DNA of 64,000 nucleotides. Origin: Ascidiaceihabitans sp029251465 (GTDB lineage: Bacteria; Pseudomonadota; Alphaproteobacteria; Rhodobacterales; Rhodobacteraceae). The translations under genes were made by a program, and so were the position numbers. Positions 33,953-43,704 of this stretch are shown in pieces (positions within the stretch are counted from its first letter, which is position 1; the number at the start of each line of letters is the position of its first letter). The stretch is from the NCBI RefSeq assembly GCF_042932805.1, contig NZ_CP170633.1, positions 806,001-870,000 of the forward strand. The letters run 5' to 3'. A model generated the notes under the pieces. That model was not told the DNA's origin. It made no database searches and was given only the letters and a program-made list of their open reading frames with translations.

Positions 33953-34783
33953 ATGTCCCAAATGAATGACCCGATGTTGCTGACCCAAATGCTGGTGCTT
34001 TTGCTGGTGATCGGGGCCTTTGCAGGCGTGCTTGCCGGTCTGTTGGGGGTCGGCGGTGGCATCGTTCTGGTGCCAGCCTTCTTTTATGCATTTCAAACGC
34101 TTGGCTATGACGGCCCACAGCTGATGCAGATGTGTCTGGCAACATCTTTGGCGACAATTATTGTGACCTCTGTGCGCTCGGTTCATAGCCACAACAAAAA
34201 GGGTGCCGTTGATTGGGGGATCCTGCGCACGTGGGCTCCGGGCATCATCGCGGGCGCGATCCTTGGCATGCTGGTTGTGGCGCAACTGCGATCCGCAACG
34301 TTGCAGGCGATCTTTGGTATTCTGGCCCTCATCGTCGGGCTGTACATGAGCTTTGGGCGTTCGGAATGGCGCGTCGCGCAGGCGATGCCATCAGGCCCGC
34401 TGCGCCTGATCTTGTCGCCGCTGTTGGGGTTCATGTCGGTGTTGATGGGCATTGGTGGCGGCAGTTTCGGGGTGCCGACAATGACGCTGTTCAACACAGC
34501 GATCCACCGCGCCGTGGCCACTGCTGCGGGGTTTGGAGTGGTGATTGCCGTGCCTGCGGTCATCGGTTTCCTGATGGTAGATATGACGATGGCGGTGCCG
34601 CCGTTCACCATCGGTGCCGTCAATCTGATCGCCTTCGGGATCATTATCGCCATGACGCTGATCACGGCCCCTTGGGGGGTGAAACTAGCGCATGCGATGG
34701 ACCCGAAGCCGCTGAAGCGCGCGTTCGGGATGTTCTTGGTGCTGGTGGCGCTGAACATGCTGCGCAAGGCGTTGATGGGATGA
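33953..34783 (+). CDS. TauE/SafE-family membrane exporter
   Basis: 276 residues with eight or nine transmembrane helices and the two family repeats GLLGVGGGIVLVP (N-terminal) and MGIGGGSFGVPTM (C-terminal). Members export sulfite, sulfoacetate or related anions. It follows dusA by 21 bases and overlaps the next gene, so it is probably cotranscribed with both. The substrate is not evident. Confidence 0.85.
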   Translation: MSQMNDPMLLTQMLVLLLVIGAFAGVLAGLLGVGGGIVLVPAFFYAFQTLGYDGPQLMQMCLATSLATIIVTSVRSVHSHNKKGAVDWGILRTWAPGIIAGAILGMLVVAQLRSATLQAIFGILALIVGLYMSFGRSEWRVAQAMPSGPLRLILSPLLGFMSVLMGIGGGSFGVPTMTLFNTAIHRAVATAAGFGVVIAVPAVIGFLMVDMTMAVPPFTIGAVNLIAFGIIIAMTLITAPWGVKLAHAMDPKPLKRAFGMFLVLVALNMLRKALMG

Positions 34784-35532
34784 TGCACGCCGACGGGTTT
34801 GTGACGTTCGGGTTTGATGGGGATGTCGCGACTTGGGCTGCGGCGGCCCATGCCAGGACGTCAGAAATCCTGTCTGATCCGGTCACAAAAGCTGCGCAAA
34901 TGCGCCATGCAAACACGTGGTTTGTGGGGGTCGATACGCTGAACAATGGACCAGACGGATCCATCGTTGATGTACCGCTTGTTGGACCATGGCAGAGCCA
35001 TGTGCCAAAATTGCCGTTGCACCCAGCGCAAGTGTCGGTTGTCTACAACGGCTATCCGCAGCAAGACGCAGACGAAAGCGATGCCAACCACCGCTACCGG
35101 ATCAGTCGCAAGGCGGCACATGTAGACGGGTTGCTGCCGGTCGGTGCTGCACGTAGGCGCTATCCCCAAGAACTGCACGCCTATATTCTGGGGCTGCCGT
35201 TGAACGATGTCGCGACTGCGCCGACCGTGGTGTGGAAAGGCAGTCATCTGATCATGCAGGCAGCCTTGGCCAAGGCAATTGGTGCGGACAACCCGACGCA
35301 GGTCGACGTCACCGACATCTACCAAGCGGCGCGGCGCGACGTGTTTGATCGCTGCGAGATGATCCCGTTAAACGCAAAACCGGGTGAGTCATTTCTGCTG
35401 CACCGTTTTGCGCTGCATGGAACGGATGTCTGGGATGCGGATTTTGGTCCACTGCCAGCAGAGGGGCGCATGATCGCATTCTTCAGGCCCGAAGTGTCCC
35501 AGCAAGATCAATGGCTTGCGGCGGACCCTTAG
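34780..35532 (+). CDS. Phytanoyl-CoA dioxygenase-like protein
   Basis: 250 residues, starting at ATG 34780, overlapping the TauE stop by four bases. The C-terminal part has VVWKGSHLIMQ, resembling the PhyH PGSH motif, and LLHRFALHGTDVW, resembling the second histidine/arginine region. An N-terminal Fe-binding HxD pair was not clearly placed, so the Fe/2-oxoglutarate oxygenase call is moderate. The last four bases overlap the stop of the convergent DUF1289 gene. Confidence 0.55.
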   Translation: MMHADGFVTFGFDGDVATWAAAAHARTSEILSDPVTKAAQMRHANTWFVGVDTLNNGPDGSIVDVPLVGPWQSHVPKLPLHPAQVSVVYNGYPQQDADESDANHRYRISRKAAHVDGLLPVGAARRRYPQELHAYILGLPLNDVATAPTVVWKGSHLIMQAALAKAIGADNPTQVDVTDIYQAARRDVFDRCEMIPLNAKPGESFLLHRFALHGTDVWDADFGPLPAEGRMIAFFRPEVSQQDQWLAADP

Positions 35533-35762
35533 CGCTTTAGCCGGGCCATCCGCCCACCACGGCGGGTTTTGGGCGATGGGTCACGAGTTGGCAGCTCTGC
35601 CATAATTTCGGCCCGCTCATCTGCATGCATCTTGGACCAGCGCCCGATTTCGTCGATGGACCGCGAACAGCCGACACAAAGCCGCGTTTCAGGATGCACC
35701 ACGCAAACCTGCACACAGGGGCTTTGGATTTCGGCGCGCCGCCACACGGGTGCATCAGTCAT
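35529..35762 (-). CDS. DUF1289 small protein
   Basis: 77 residues with the family pattern SPCVQVCVVHPETRLCVGCSRSIDEIGRWS. The four cysteines in this motif suggest a metal or iron-sulphur site. The function is not known. It starts one base before the ruvX stop, so it is cotranscribed with ruvX and ccmI. The basic C-terminal tail is arginine/lysine-rich. Confidence 0.85.
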   Translation of the reverse strand: MTDAPVWRRAEIQSPCVQVCVVHPETRLCVGCSRSIDEIGRWSKMHADERAEIMAELPTRDPSPKTRRGGRMARLKR

Positions 35763-36251
35763 CTACGCGTTCCTCAATACCGCCAAGCGGTCCAACATAC
35801 CTTGCAAGATATACCCTGCGGCGACGTGATCAATGACCTCTGCGCGACGCTTTCGCGACGTATCCGCCTCGAGCAGGGCGCGTTCGGCGGCAACGGTGCT
35901 AAGGCGTTCGTCCCAAAAGGTAATTGGCATGTCGGTATTTTTGTCAGCCCAGAGCTTTTCCAGATTGCGGGCGAAGGCGCGGGTAGATTGCGCGCGCGGC
36001 CCCTCTGATCCGTCCATATTGCGTGGCAATCCCAGAACCAGCCCGCCGACATTGCGATGGGTCATGACCTCTAGCAGACGGGCGGCATCCAGCCCGAATT
36101 TCTTGCGCTTGATGGTTTCCAAAGGCGTCGCGATGCTGTGAAACGGGTCTGACACGGCCAGGCCGATGGTCACTGTTCCCAAATCCAGCCCGATCAGGGC
36201 GCGCATGGGGGGCAGCGCTGCGTGAAATTCATGCACGTCATCAAGGATCAT
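35763..36251 (-). CDS. ruvX: Putative pre-16S rRNA nuclease / Holliday junction resolvase-like YqgF
   Basis: 162 residues of the RNase H-like YqgF/RuvX family. The first acidic residue lies in GLDLGTVTIGLAVSD (D23). A second is in VLGLPRNMDGSEG, the conserved DERLST follows, and an acidic residue lies near DHVAAGYIL. The family processes the 5' end of 16S rRNA and has been proposed to resolve junctions. The ATG at 36251 overlaps the ccmI stop by four bases. A longer frame upstream is rejected because it would run into ccmI. Confidence 0.88.
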   Translation of the reverse strand: MILDDVHEFHAALPPMRALIGLDLGTVTIGLAVSDPFHSIATPLETIKRKKFGLDAARLLEVMTHRNVGGLVLGLPRNMDGSEGPRAQSTRAFARNLEKLWADKNTDMPITFWDERLSTVAAERALLEADTSRKRRAEVIDHVAAGYILQGMLDRLAVLRNA

Positions 36252-37489
36252 TCGGCCACCCCTGCGCGTTGTCCTGCGCGGGTGATCAGATCGATGGCAG
36301 TGGGGTTTTCGGCAAACACCTGCATGGCGTTGGCATAGATCGCCGCCGCCTGATCGCGCCGTCCCAAAACACCAAGCGCCCCGATCAACTGCGCCCATTC
36401 CTCGGGGGGACCACCTTGGGTGGCAAGACGATCAGACAGGCCAGACACCATACCTTCGATCATTTCAATCCGCTCGGCACCGGACATGTCGCCTGCGGCC
36501 TCGATATCGTCCGACGATGGACCGCGCAGGGCCGCGCCATTTCCGATCGTCGGGATTTGATAGTTTATGCCTGCACGGGCGGCGGCATCCGGGATCTGTG
36601 CCAAAACCGGCGCAATCCAAGGGGCATCGGGCGGGCCAGCCCTAAGCATTTGATCCCAAACGCGAAACGCAACATCCGGACGGCCGGTCTGGGACATCAT
36701 CAACCCCATGTAGTAGCGCGCAGGACCGTTCCCGGGATCACGGGCCAGAATTGTGCGCAACACGTTTTCCGCCTGAGGGGAAACATACCCACCAGCAGCC
36801 AAGATCAACATGTCAGCGTAATCCGTCAGGTCAGCGACCGTGGCGGATGCGCCTTTGAGATCAATGGCGGCGCGCTGTGCCTTGTGCGCGGCGGCGAAAT
36901 TCCCAAGGTTGGATTCGTTTTGCGCCAACAAAATGTGGCCCTGCACATCGTCGGGTCGCAAGGCGACCGTGCTGCGCAATTTGTCGACCAGTGCGACATA
37001 GTTTTCGTCCAAACCTTCGAGCGGTGTCGCTGGTGGCAGGCTTTGTTCAGCCTGTGTCTGGTCGGGGCGAGTGCTTCGGCGTTCTTGAGCGCTTGCGATC
37101 CGGTCAGCAAGGGCCAAATCGCCGTAACCCGGTGCACCCAAACCGTAAGTGTCGCCGATCCCGCGATACAGGCCAAAACTGCCTGCAACCAGAACAATGC
37201 CAACCACTGCGGCCATAATTTTCGGGGCACCACCGGATGTGCTGTCAGCGTCTGCCATCGCGTCTGCGGCCAGAATGCGGCGGGACACTTCGGTGCGGAC
37301 CCGCTGGGCGTCTGCGGCACTGAGCACACCGCGCGCAAGATCACGTTCAACTTCGCTGAGTTGATCGCGGTAGACCCGCAAATCATAATCCGCCGCCGTT
37401 GTTGCAAATCGAGGCGCACGCAGCAACGCCAGCGCGAAAAGGCCTGCAATCGCAAGCGCCAAACCCAAGGTAATGATCCAGAACGCCAT
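36248..37489 (-). CDS. ccmI: Cytochrome c biogenesis protein CcmI
   Basis: 413 residues. It is the part of the Ccm system that holds apocytochrome c for heme ligation at the periplasmic side. Two N-terminal transmembrane helices flank a cytoplasmic loop containing YRDQLSEVERDLARGVLS, a CcmI hallmark; the periplasmic C-terminal half contains tetratricopeptide-type helices. The ATG at 37489 (MAFWIITLG) is chosen; a longer upstream frame has no features. It is first in the ccmI-ruvX-DUF1289 unit. Confidence 0.9.
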   Translation of the reverse strand: MAFWIITLGLALAIAGLFALALLRAPRFATTAADYDLRVYRDQLSEVERDLARGVLSAADAQRVRTEVSRRILAADAMADADSTSGGAPKIMAAVVGIVLVAGSFGLYRGIGDTYGLGAPGYGDLALADRIASAQERRSTRPDQTQAEQSLPPATPLEGLDENYVALVDKLRSTVALRPDDVQGHILLAQNESNLGNFAAAHKAQRAAIDLKGASATVADLTDYADMLILAAGGYVSPQAENVLRTILARDPGNGPARYYMGLMMSQTGRPDVAFRVWDQMLRAGPPDAPWIAPVLAQIPDAAARAGINYQIPTIGNGAALRGPSSDDIEAAGDMSGAERIEMIEGMVSGLSDRLATQGGPPEEWAQLIGALGVLGRRDQAAAIYANAMQVFAENPTAIDLITRAGQRAGVAE

Positions 37490-37783
37490 GCGGACTCCCG
37501 TTGAAAATCGTGATGCAGATGTAACCGCCAATGCGTCATAGAAAAAGGGGCAATTGGGCGCAGGCGGGTGCAATGCACGCCCATGTGACCCCTTGTGTTG
37601 ATAGATAACGCGCGTTCCAGCCAGATATATGTCGCAAATACGGGAAAAAATGCCGCGCGCGGTATCCTCTTTTTTTGCATGTAGCGCAGAACAAGGCCAA
37701 GGTGCGCGAGCCTGCGCGAATCTCGAATTCGCGACGTCGATGTACGCGCAGTTTTTTCGTCGTCTCTGCTGAAAGCCCTGCTT

Positions 37784-39028
37784 ATGAAACGTTATTCCGC
37801 CTTTGCCATCGCCCGAGAAGCGACACGTTATCATTCCGGTTGGGAACGGGCGTGGCGCGCGCCAGAGCCGAAATCCAAATACGATGTGATCATCATCGGG
37901 GCTGGTGGGCATGGCCTTGCGACGGCCTATTATCTGGGCAAGAATTTCGGCATCACCAATGTGGCGATCATTGAAAAAGGTTGGCTTGGTGGCGGCAACA
38001 CCGGCCGTAACACCACGATTATCCGGTCGAACTATTTGCAAGATCCGTCCGCAGCCTTGTATGAAAAATCACGCTCGCTGTACGAAACCATGTCCCAGGA
38101 CTTGAACTACAACGTCATGTTTTCCCCGCGTGGGGTGATCATGCTGGCCCAAACCCAGCACGAAATTCGCGGCTATCAGCGCACGGCCCACGCCAACGCA
38201 TTGCAAGGCGTGCAGACGGAATGGATTTCACCCGCCAAAGTCAAAGAGCTTTGCCCGATCATCAATCTGGATGGCCCGCGCTATCCGGTTTTGGGTGGCT
38301 TGTGGCAAGCCCGCGGTGGCACAGCGCGCCACGATGCGGTGGCATGGGGTTATGCGCGCGCCTGTTCGGATATGGGCATGGACGTGATCCAGAAATGCGA
38401 AGTCACCGCGATCCGTCGTGAAGGTGGCAAAGTCGTTGGCGTTGACACGACCAAAGGCGCGATCGATTGCGATAAACTGGGCATCGTGGTCGCGGGCCAT
38501 TCTGGTGATCTTGCGCAAATGGCGGGCTTTCGTCTGCCGCTGGAATCCGTGGCCTTGCAAGCGCTGGTGTCAGAGCCGATCAAACCGGCGATGGATGTGG
38601 TCATCATGGCCAACACCGTGCACGGCTACTTGTCGCAATCGGACAAAGGCGAGATGGTCATTGGCGGCGGTACAGACGGCTACAACAACTACACCCAGCG
38701 CGGATCATTCCACCACGTCGAGGAAACCGTGCGCGCTTTGAACGAGACATTCCCGATGCTGTCACGCTTGAAAATGCTGCGCCAATGGGGCGGGATCGTG
38801 GACGTCACAGGGGATCGATCCCCGATGCTGTCCAAAACGCCCGTGGACGGCGTGTTCATCAACTGCGGTTGGGGCACAGGCGGGTTCAAGGCGATCCCCG
38901 GCTCTGGCTGGGCCATGGCGGAATTGATGGCAAAAGGGCACTCGCCTTTGACAGATGCCTTCGGGATGGAACGCTACATCGAGGGTCGGTTCATCGATGA
39001 ATCCGTGGCTGCAGGGGTGGCGCACTGA
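37784..39028 (+). CDS. soxB: Sarcosine oxidase subunit beta
   Basis: 414 residues. SoxB oxidises sarcosine to glycine using covalently bound FMN and FAD at the core of the SoxBDAG complex. The dinucleotide-binding motif VIIIGAGGHGLATAYYLG has G39, G41 and G44, and the C-terminal half contains GCGTGGFK-type glycine motifs (NCGWGTGGFKAIPGSG). Length is normal. It is divergent from ccmI with a 294-base spacer that holds its promoter. A good fit for marine Rhodobacteraceae that grow on glycine betaine derivatives. Confidence 0.93.
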   Translation: MKRYSAFAIAREATRYHSGWERAWRAPEPKSKYDVIIIGAGGHGLATAYYLGKNFGITNVAIIEKGWLGGGNTGRNTTIIRSNYLQDPSAALYEKSRSLYETMSQDLNYNVMFSPRGVIMLAQTQHEIRGYQRTAHANALQGVQTEWISPAKVKELCPIINLDGPRYPVLGGLWQARGGTARHDAVAWGYARACSDMGMDVIQKCEVTAIRREGGKVVGVDTTKGAIDCDKLGIVVAGHSGDLAQMAGFRLPLESVALQALVSEPIKPAMDVVIMANTVHGYLSQSDKGEMVIGGGTDGYNNYTQRGSFHHVEETVRALNETFPMLSRLKMLRQWGGIVDVTGDRSPMLSKTPVDGVFINCGWGTGGFKAIPGSGWAMAELMAKGHSPLTDAFGMERYIEGRFIDESVAAGVAH

Positions 39029-39287
39029 TGCCTGCCACACGTGCTATCAGACTAGCGAACGGCCATGCTGCGACCGCCATTGATGCAGGACGCAGGCTGC
39101 GCGCGAATAGCAAAACTGGCGATTTTGACGAGAAAAGCGCCTTGCAACAGGTGGCTTCGGCCATTTTCAGCGCATCGCGCAACGTCATTCCGGCTGGCAC
39201 TCGCACAGAAGCAGCGGGGGTTCCCGCCTATGTTGAATTGCCGTTGAAATCTGATTTTGTGGGGTCTCTGGAAAAGGAGGGCTTCCA

Positions 39288-39518
39288 ATGTCTGACTACA
39301 CAAACCCAAACATTCACCGTGGCCAAGGGATCACCGGGCGCGGGCTGCTTATCGCTGTTGCCGTGCTTGTCGCATTTATCTTTGCGCTCGCTTATCTGGG
39401 TGCATCAACTGTACCAGAAGGCAGTCTCGAAAGTGGCGCAACAGGTGCCGAACTGGGCGCTGACGGTGTCATCACCCCAGCTGCACCGGTTGAATCGAAC
39501 CCGGCTGCCGTCGAATAA
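39288..39518 (+). CDS. Small membrane protein within the sox operon
   Basis: A 76-residue protein with a strong ribosome site (AAGGAGG) eight bases before the ATG. It has a hydrophilic N-terminus (MSDYTNPNIHRGQG), one transmembrane helix at about 19-43, and an acidic, alanine/proline-rich tail outside. The function is not known. It is inserted between soxB and soxD, where the sarcosine oxidase genes usually follow directly. An overlapping longer frame (39028-39612) is judged spurious. Confidence 0.7.
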   Translation: MSDYTNPNIHRGQGITGRGLLIAVAVLVAFIFALAYLGASTVPEGSLESGATGAELGADGVITPAAPVESNPAAVE

Positions 39519-39605
39519 CGTAAATCACAACATTCCAACCGCATCAGGCGGGCGCCCCTCGGCGTCCGCCTTTTGTGCGTTCTCACCTCTGATCGGAGCG
39601 GCCCC

Positions 39606-39935
39606 ATGCTGATCCTTACTTGCCCTTGCTGCGGTGTTACTGCCGAAGAAACCGAATTCCACGCAGGCGGCGAAGCGCACCTGAAACGCTTTGGCCCCGG
39701 CTCCGACAATGCGGATTTCGAGAACTACCTGTTCATGCGCGAAAACCCCAAAGGCGTACACTTTGAACGCTGGCGTCACAACAACGGTTGCGGAAAATGG
39801 TTCCACGCGGCGCGCTGCACCATGACGCTTGAGGTCTTCGGCACATACCTCGCCCAAACCTATGAACCACCGGCCGACCTTTGCGCAAAAATCAGCTCCA
39901 AACGCCCCGGCTGGTCATGGGGGCGCTTCTCATGA
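39606..39935 (+). CDS. soxD: Sarcosine oxidase subunit delta
   Basis: 109 residues. SoxD is the small subunit of the heterotetramer and binds a structural zinc. The N-terminal TCPCCG and the later NGCGKWFHAARC cysteines and histidines match the zinc-binding pattern. The ATG at 39606 starts MLILTCPCCG. soxA follows after 58 bases. Confidence 0.9.
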   Translation: MLILTCPCCGVTAEETEFHAGGEAHLKRFGPGSDNADFENYLFMRENPKGVHFERWRHNNGCGKWFHAARCTMTLEVFGTYLAQTYEPPADLCAKISSKRPGWSWGRFS

Positions 39936-39993
39936 TTGTTCTGATCCAAAATACTCAAATCCACACTGTCACCGCCACCAAAGGGCCGATCAC

Positions 39994-42900
39994 ATGAGCA
40001 CACGTCTCGCCACAGGCGGCCGCCTGCTGAACAAAGCCCGCGCGGTCGCGTTCAACTTTAACAAAACCGCAATGAAAGGCTTTGAGGGCGACACGCTTGC
40101 CTCGGCCTTGCTTGCCAACGATCAAATGTTGATTGGTCGCTCGTTCAAATACCACCGCCCGCGCGGGTTGGTGGCCTCAGGTGCTGAAGAGCCAAACGGC
40201 CTTGTAAACATGGGGCAGGGCGGCAAATTTGAACCAAACCAGCGCGTCACCACAACCGAGCTGTTCGATGGTTTAACCGCCGAAAGCCAGAACCATTGGC
40301 CTAGCCTTGAATTCGACGTGGGTGCGGTAAATGCGAAACTCTCGCGCTTTATGCCTGCTGGTTTTTACTACAAAATGTTCATCCATCCGCGCCCCTTGTG
40401 GAAGCACGTGTATGAACCGATCATCCGCGCGGCAGCGGGTCTTGGCAAAGCGCCCAAAGATCTGGATGCAGACACTTACGAACACTTTTACGCGTTTTGC
40501 GATGTGCTGGTGATTGGGGCAGGGGTTGCAGGTCTGCAAGCCGCCAAATCCGCCGCATCCTCGGGTGCCAAAGTATTGCTGCTGGAACAAAATGCCCACC
40601 TTGGTGGCCGCGCACCTGTGGATGGTGGTCAGATCAACGACCAATCTGCCGATGAATTCATCACAACCATCACAGCAGAGCTTGCGGCGATGGAAAACGT
40701 CACCATCCGCACCCGCACGATGGGCTCTGGTGTGTATGACCACGGCTACGTTCTGGGTTACGAACGCCTGACCGACCACGCGCCTGACCTTGCAGGCCCG
40801 CGCCACCGTTTGTGGCGCATTCGCGCCGGACACATCGTGACGGCAACGGGTGCGATTGAACGTCCGTTGTCCTTTGCGGGCAACGATATTCCCGGCGTCA
40901 TGCTGGCGGGCGCGGTGCGTGATTATGCCGTGAACTACGGGGTATCCGTCGGGGATCGCACCGTGGTTGTGACCAACAATGACGACGCATACCGCACCGC
41001 AATCACGCTGAAACACGCAGGCCTCGACGTGCCTGTGATCTTGGATGCTCGGGTTCTGGCGACAGATTCTGCTCTGGTCGCTCAAGCCAAAGCTTTGGGT
41101 ATTCGTGTCCTCATGGGCCACGCGATTTCATCGGTGCAGGGTGGCAAACGGGTCACCGGCGTGTCTGTGTGTTCCCAAGCGGGCGAGGGATCGGTGCTCG
41201 AGGAAATCACCTGCGATGTGGTTGCCATGTCCGGTGGCTGGTCGCCGGTTGTGCATCTGTGGTCACACTGCGGTGGCAAACTGACGTGGGATGACGCGCA
41301 GGCGCACTTCCGCCCTGATCCAACCCGTGCACCAACTGGCGACAAGGGCCAAGCCTTTGTGACCTGCGCAGGCAGCGCAAACGGCGAAATGGGTCTGGCC
41401 GAAATCATGACTGACGCAGATGCGGCGGGCAAAGCTGCGGCAACGGCGATGGGATTTAAACCCAAAACCGAGCAAGCCCCGTCGGCCGTCACCGTGGCAG
41501 AGGCCGCAATGATGCCGGTCTGGCTGATGCCGCAAGGTGCCGGTTACAAACTGCGTTCCAAAACCTGGCTGGACTATCAGAACGACGTCAAAGTCAGCGA
41601 TGTGCAATTGGCCGCCCAAGAGGGCTTTGAATCTGTCGAGCACGCCAAGCGTTACACGACTTTGGGTATGGCGACGGATCAGGGCAAACTCAGCAATATC
41701 AACGGTCTCGCGATCCTTTCTGATGCTTTGAATCAACCCATTCCGCAGACCGGAACCACCACGTTTCGCCCGCCGTACACGCCTATCTCGATGGGTTCGA
41801 TCGGTGGTGAAGCGCGGGGCCACGTGTTCCAGCCCGTGCGCCGCACGCCGATGTACGATTGGCACGATGAAAACGGCGCTGACTGGGAACCAGTTGGCCA
41901 GTGGCGTCGCCCGTATGCCTATGTGCGGGACGCTGAAACCGTGCATGACGCGGTGATGCGTGAGACGAAGAACACGCGCGAAGCTCTTGGAATCCTTGAT
42001 GCATCCACCCTTGGCAAGCTGATCGTCAAAGGCGCTGACGCGGGCAAGTTCCTCGACATGCTCTACACCAACATGATGAGCACGCTGAAGGTCGGCAAAT
42101 GCCGCTACGGTTTGATGTGCAACGAAAACGGTTTCCTCAGCGATGACGGCGTTGTGGCGCGCATCGATGACGACACATTCCTGTGCCACACGACCACGGG
42201 CGGTGCCGAAACCATTCACGGCCACATGGAAGAATGGTTGCAAACTGAATGGTGGGATTGGGACGTTTACGTCGCCAACGTCACCGAGCAATACGCCCAA
42301 GTTGCGGTTGTTGGCCCGAATGCCCGCACCGCGTTGGAACGTCTTGGCGGTATGGATGTGAGCGCTGAAAGCTTAGGCTTTATGGAGTGGGCAGACGGCA
42401 CGCTGGGCGGCTTTGACGTGCGCGCCTATCGCATCTCGTTCTCGGGCGAATTGTCTTACGAAATTGCGGTCCCTGCATCACAGGGCCAAGCGTTCTGGGA
42501 TGCCTTGATGGCTGTGGGCGCTGATTTGGGTGCGATGCCGTATGGCACGGAATGTCTGCACATTCTGCGCGCCGAAAAAGGCTTCATCATGATCGGGGAT
42601 GAAACCGATGGCACCGTGATTCCGCAGGATCTGGGCCTAGGCTGGGCGATCTCGAAGAAAAAAGAAGACTACCTTGGCAAGCGCGCACAAGAGCGCGAGC
42701 ACATGGCATCAAGCGAACGTTGGAAGCTGGTTGGCCTTGAAACGGTCGACGGATCGACCCTGCCGGACGGCGCGTATGCTGTGGGCGAGGGCACCAACGC
42801 CAATGGTCAGCGCAACATGATCGGGCGGGTCACGTCTTCGTATCATTCGCCAAATCTGAACAAGGGCATTGCCATGGGTCTGGTTTTGCACGGTCCGGAT

Positions 42901-43008
42901 CGCATGGGCGAGGTCATCACCTTTCCTGGCACCGACGGCAAAAACTATGAGGCCAAAATTGTGTCGCCGATTTTCTATGACCCCGAAGGGGAGAAGCCGA
43001 ATGTCTAA
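39994..43008 (+). CDS. soxA: Sarcosine oxidase subunit alpha
   Basis: 1004 residues, the full length for SoxA. An N-terminal region is followed by a NAD-binding Rossmann motif (VLVIGAGVAGLQAAKSA at about residue 170) and, in the C-terminal 380 residues, a GcvT/tetrahydrofolate-binding aminomethyltransferase domain (EALGILDASTLGKLIVKGADA onward). The subunit takes NAD and passes formaldehyde to tetrahydrofolate. The ATG at 39994 was chosen as the family start (MSTRLATGGRLLNKA). Overlaps soxG by eight bases. Confidence 0.93.
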   Translation: MSTRLATGGRLLNKARAVAFNFNKTAMKGFEGDTLASALLANDQMLIGRSFKYHRPRGLVASGAEEPNGLVNMGQGGKFEPNQRVTTTELFDGLTAESQNHWPSLEFDVGAVNAKLSRFMPAGFYYKMFIHPRPLWKHVYEPIIRAAAGLGKAPKDLDADTYEHFYAFCDVLVIGAGVAGLQAAKSAASSGAKVLLLEQNAHLGGRAPVDGGQINDQSADEFITTITAELAAMENVTIRTRTMGSGVYDHGYVLGYERLTDHAPDLAGPRHRLWRIRAGHIVTATGAIERPLSFAGNDIPGVMLAGAVRDYAVNYGVSVGDRTVVVTNNDDAYRTAITLKHAGLDVPVILDARVLATDSALVAQAKALGIRVLMGHAISSVQGGKRVTGVSVCSQAGEGSVLEEITCDVVAMSGGWSPVVHLWSHCGGKLTWDDAQAHFRPDPTRAPTGDKGQAFVTCAGSANGEMGLAEIMTDADAAGKAAATAMGFKPKTEQAPSAVTVAEAAMMPVWLMPQGAGYKLRSKTWLDYQNDVKVSDVQLAAQEGFESVEHAKRYTTLGMATDQGKLSNINGLAILSDALNQPIPQTGTTTFRPPYTPISMGSIGGEARGHVFQPVRRTPMYDWHDENGADWEPVGQWRRPYAYVRDAETVHDAVMRETKNTREALGILDASTLGKLIVKGADAGKFLDMLYTNMMSTLKVGKCRYGLMCNENGFLSDDGVVARIDDDTFLCHTTTGGAETIHGHMEEWLQTEWWDWDVYVANVTEQYAQVAVVGPNARTALERLGGMDVSAESLGFMEWADGTLGGFDVRAYRISFSGELSYEIAVPASQGQAFWDALMAVGADLGAMPYGTECLHILRAEKGFIMIGDETDGTVIPQDLGLGWAISKKKEDYLGKRAQEREHMASSERWKLVGLETVDGSTLPDGAYAVGEGTNANGQRNMIGRVTSSYHSPNLNKGIAMGLVLHGPDRMGEVITFPGTDGKNYEAKIVSPIFYDPEGEKPNV

Positions 43009-43570
43009 TCTTGTGACCGCGCTGAACGGCGCATCCGATGCAAATGGCATTGCCACGATCACCGAAGTGCCGCTGCAAGGCATGATCACCCTGCGTGGCG
43101 ACCTGAGCAAAGCCGCGATCAAAAAAGCAGCAACAACGGCGGCTGGCGTCGACATGCCGGGCCAAGGTCAGGCGAACATGAACGGCGACAGCGGCATCAC
43201 GTGGATGAGCACGGACGAGCTGTTGATCCTATGCCCCTACGGCGACGTTGCGGCAAACCTTGCGACCATGACAAAAGCGCTGGCCAAGACGCATGCCCTG
43301 GCTGTCGACGTATCAGACGCGCGCGCGTCGTTCACTGTGTCAGGGCCAAATGCCCGCGATGCGATGGCGAAACTGGTGCCTGTGGACCTTGCCAAGGGCA
43401 GCTTTGAGCCGGGCATGTTCCGCCGTACCCGCATGGCCCAAGTGGCCGCTGCATTCTGGATGACCGACGCTGAAACCTTTCAGATCGTGTGCTTTCGATC
43501 CGTCGCGGACTACGTATTCGAGGTTCTGAAAATAGCGGCGCAACCGGGCAGTGAAGTCGGTTTCCTTTGA
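43001..43570 (+). CDS. soxG: Sarcosine oxidase subunit gamma
   Basis: 189 residues. The SoxG signature MITLRGDLSKAAIKKA and the central SDARASFTVSGPNARDAMAKL segment are present. It is the last gene of soxBDAG, overlapping soxA by eight bases. It is structurally related to the GcvT fold and helps build the complex. After it there is a 134-base gap. Confidence 0.92.
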   Translation: MSNLVTALNGASDANGIATITEVPLQGMITLRGDLSKAAIKKAATTAAGVDMPGQGQANMNGDSGITWMSTDELLILCPYGDVAANLATMTKALAKTHALAVDVSDARASFTVSGPNARDAMAKLVPVDLAKGSFEPGMFRRTRMAQVAAAFWMTDAETFQIVCFRSVADYVFEVLKIAAQPGSEVGFL

Positions 43571-43704
43571 TTTAAGGACCACCCGTTTGTGCCCGAACGC
43601 GATAAGGTACAGTTAATTGGCTGTGTCGCTAATTGGCGTCAATTTGCCGTTGCGTTTTCAACCTATGCGATCTAATTTTTCCCGAATTAGGGGGGAATTA
43701 GTCT

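Noticed and set aside
34213..35532. 439-codon frame over the TauE gene and the PhyH-like gene
   Set aside because: The first 190 codons are an alternative frame of the TauE gene; the real start is the ATG at 34780.
39028..39612. 194-codon open frame between soxB and soxD
   Set aside because: It overlaps the small membrane gene with a strong ribosome site and has no recognisable motif; composition is that of an out-of-frame reading.
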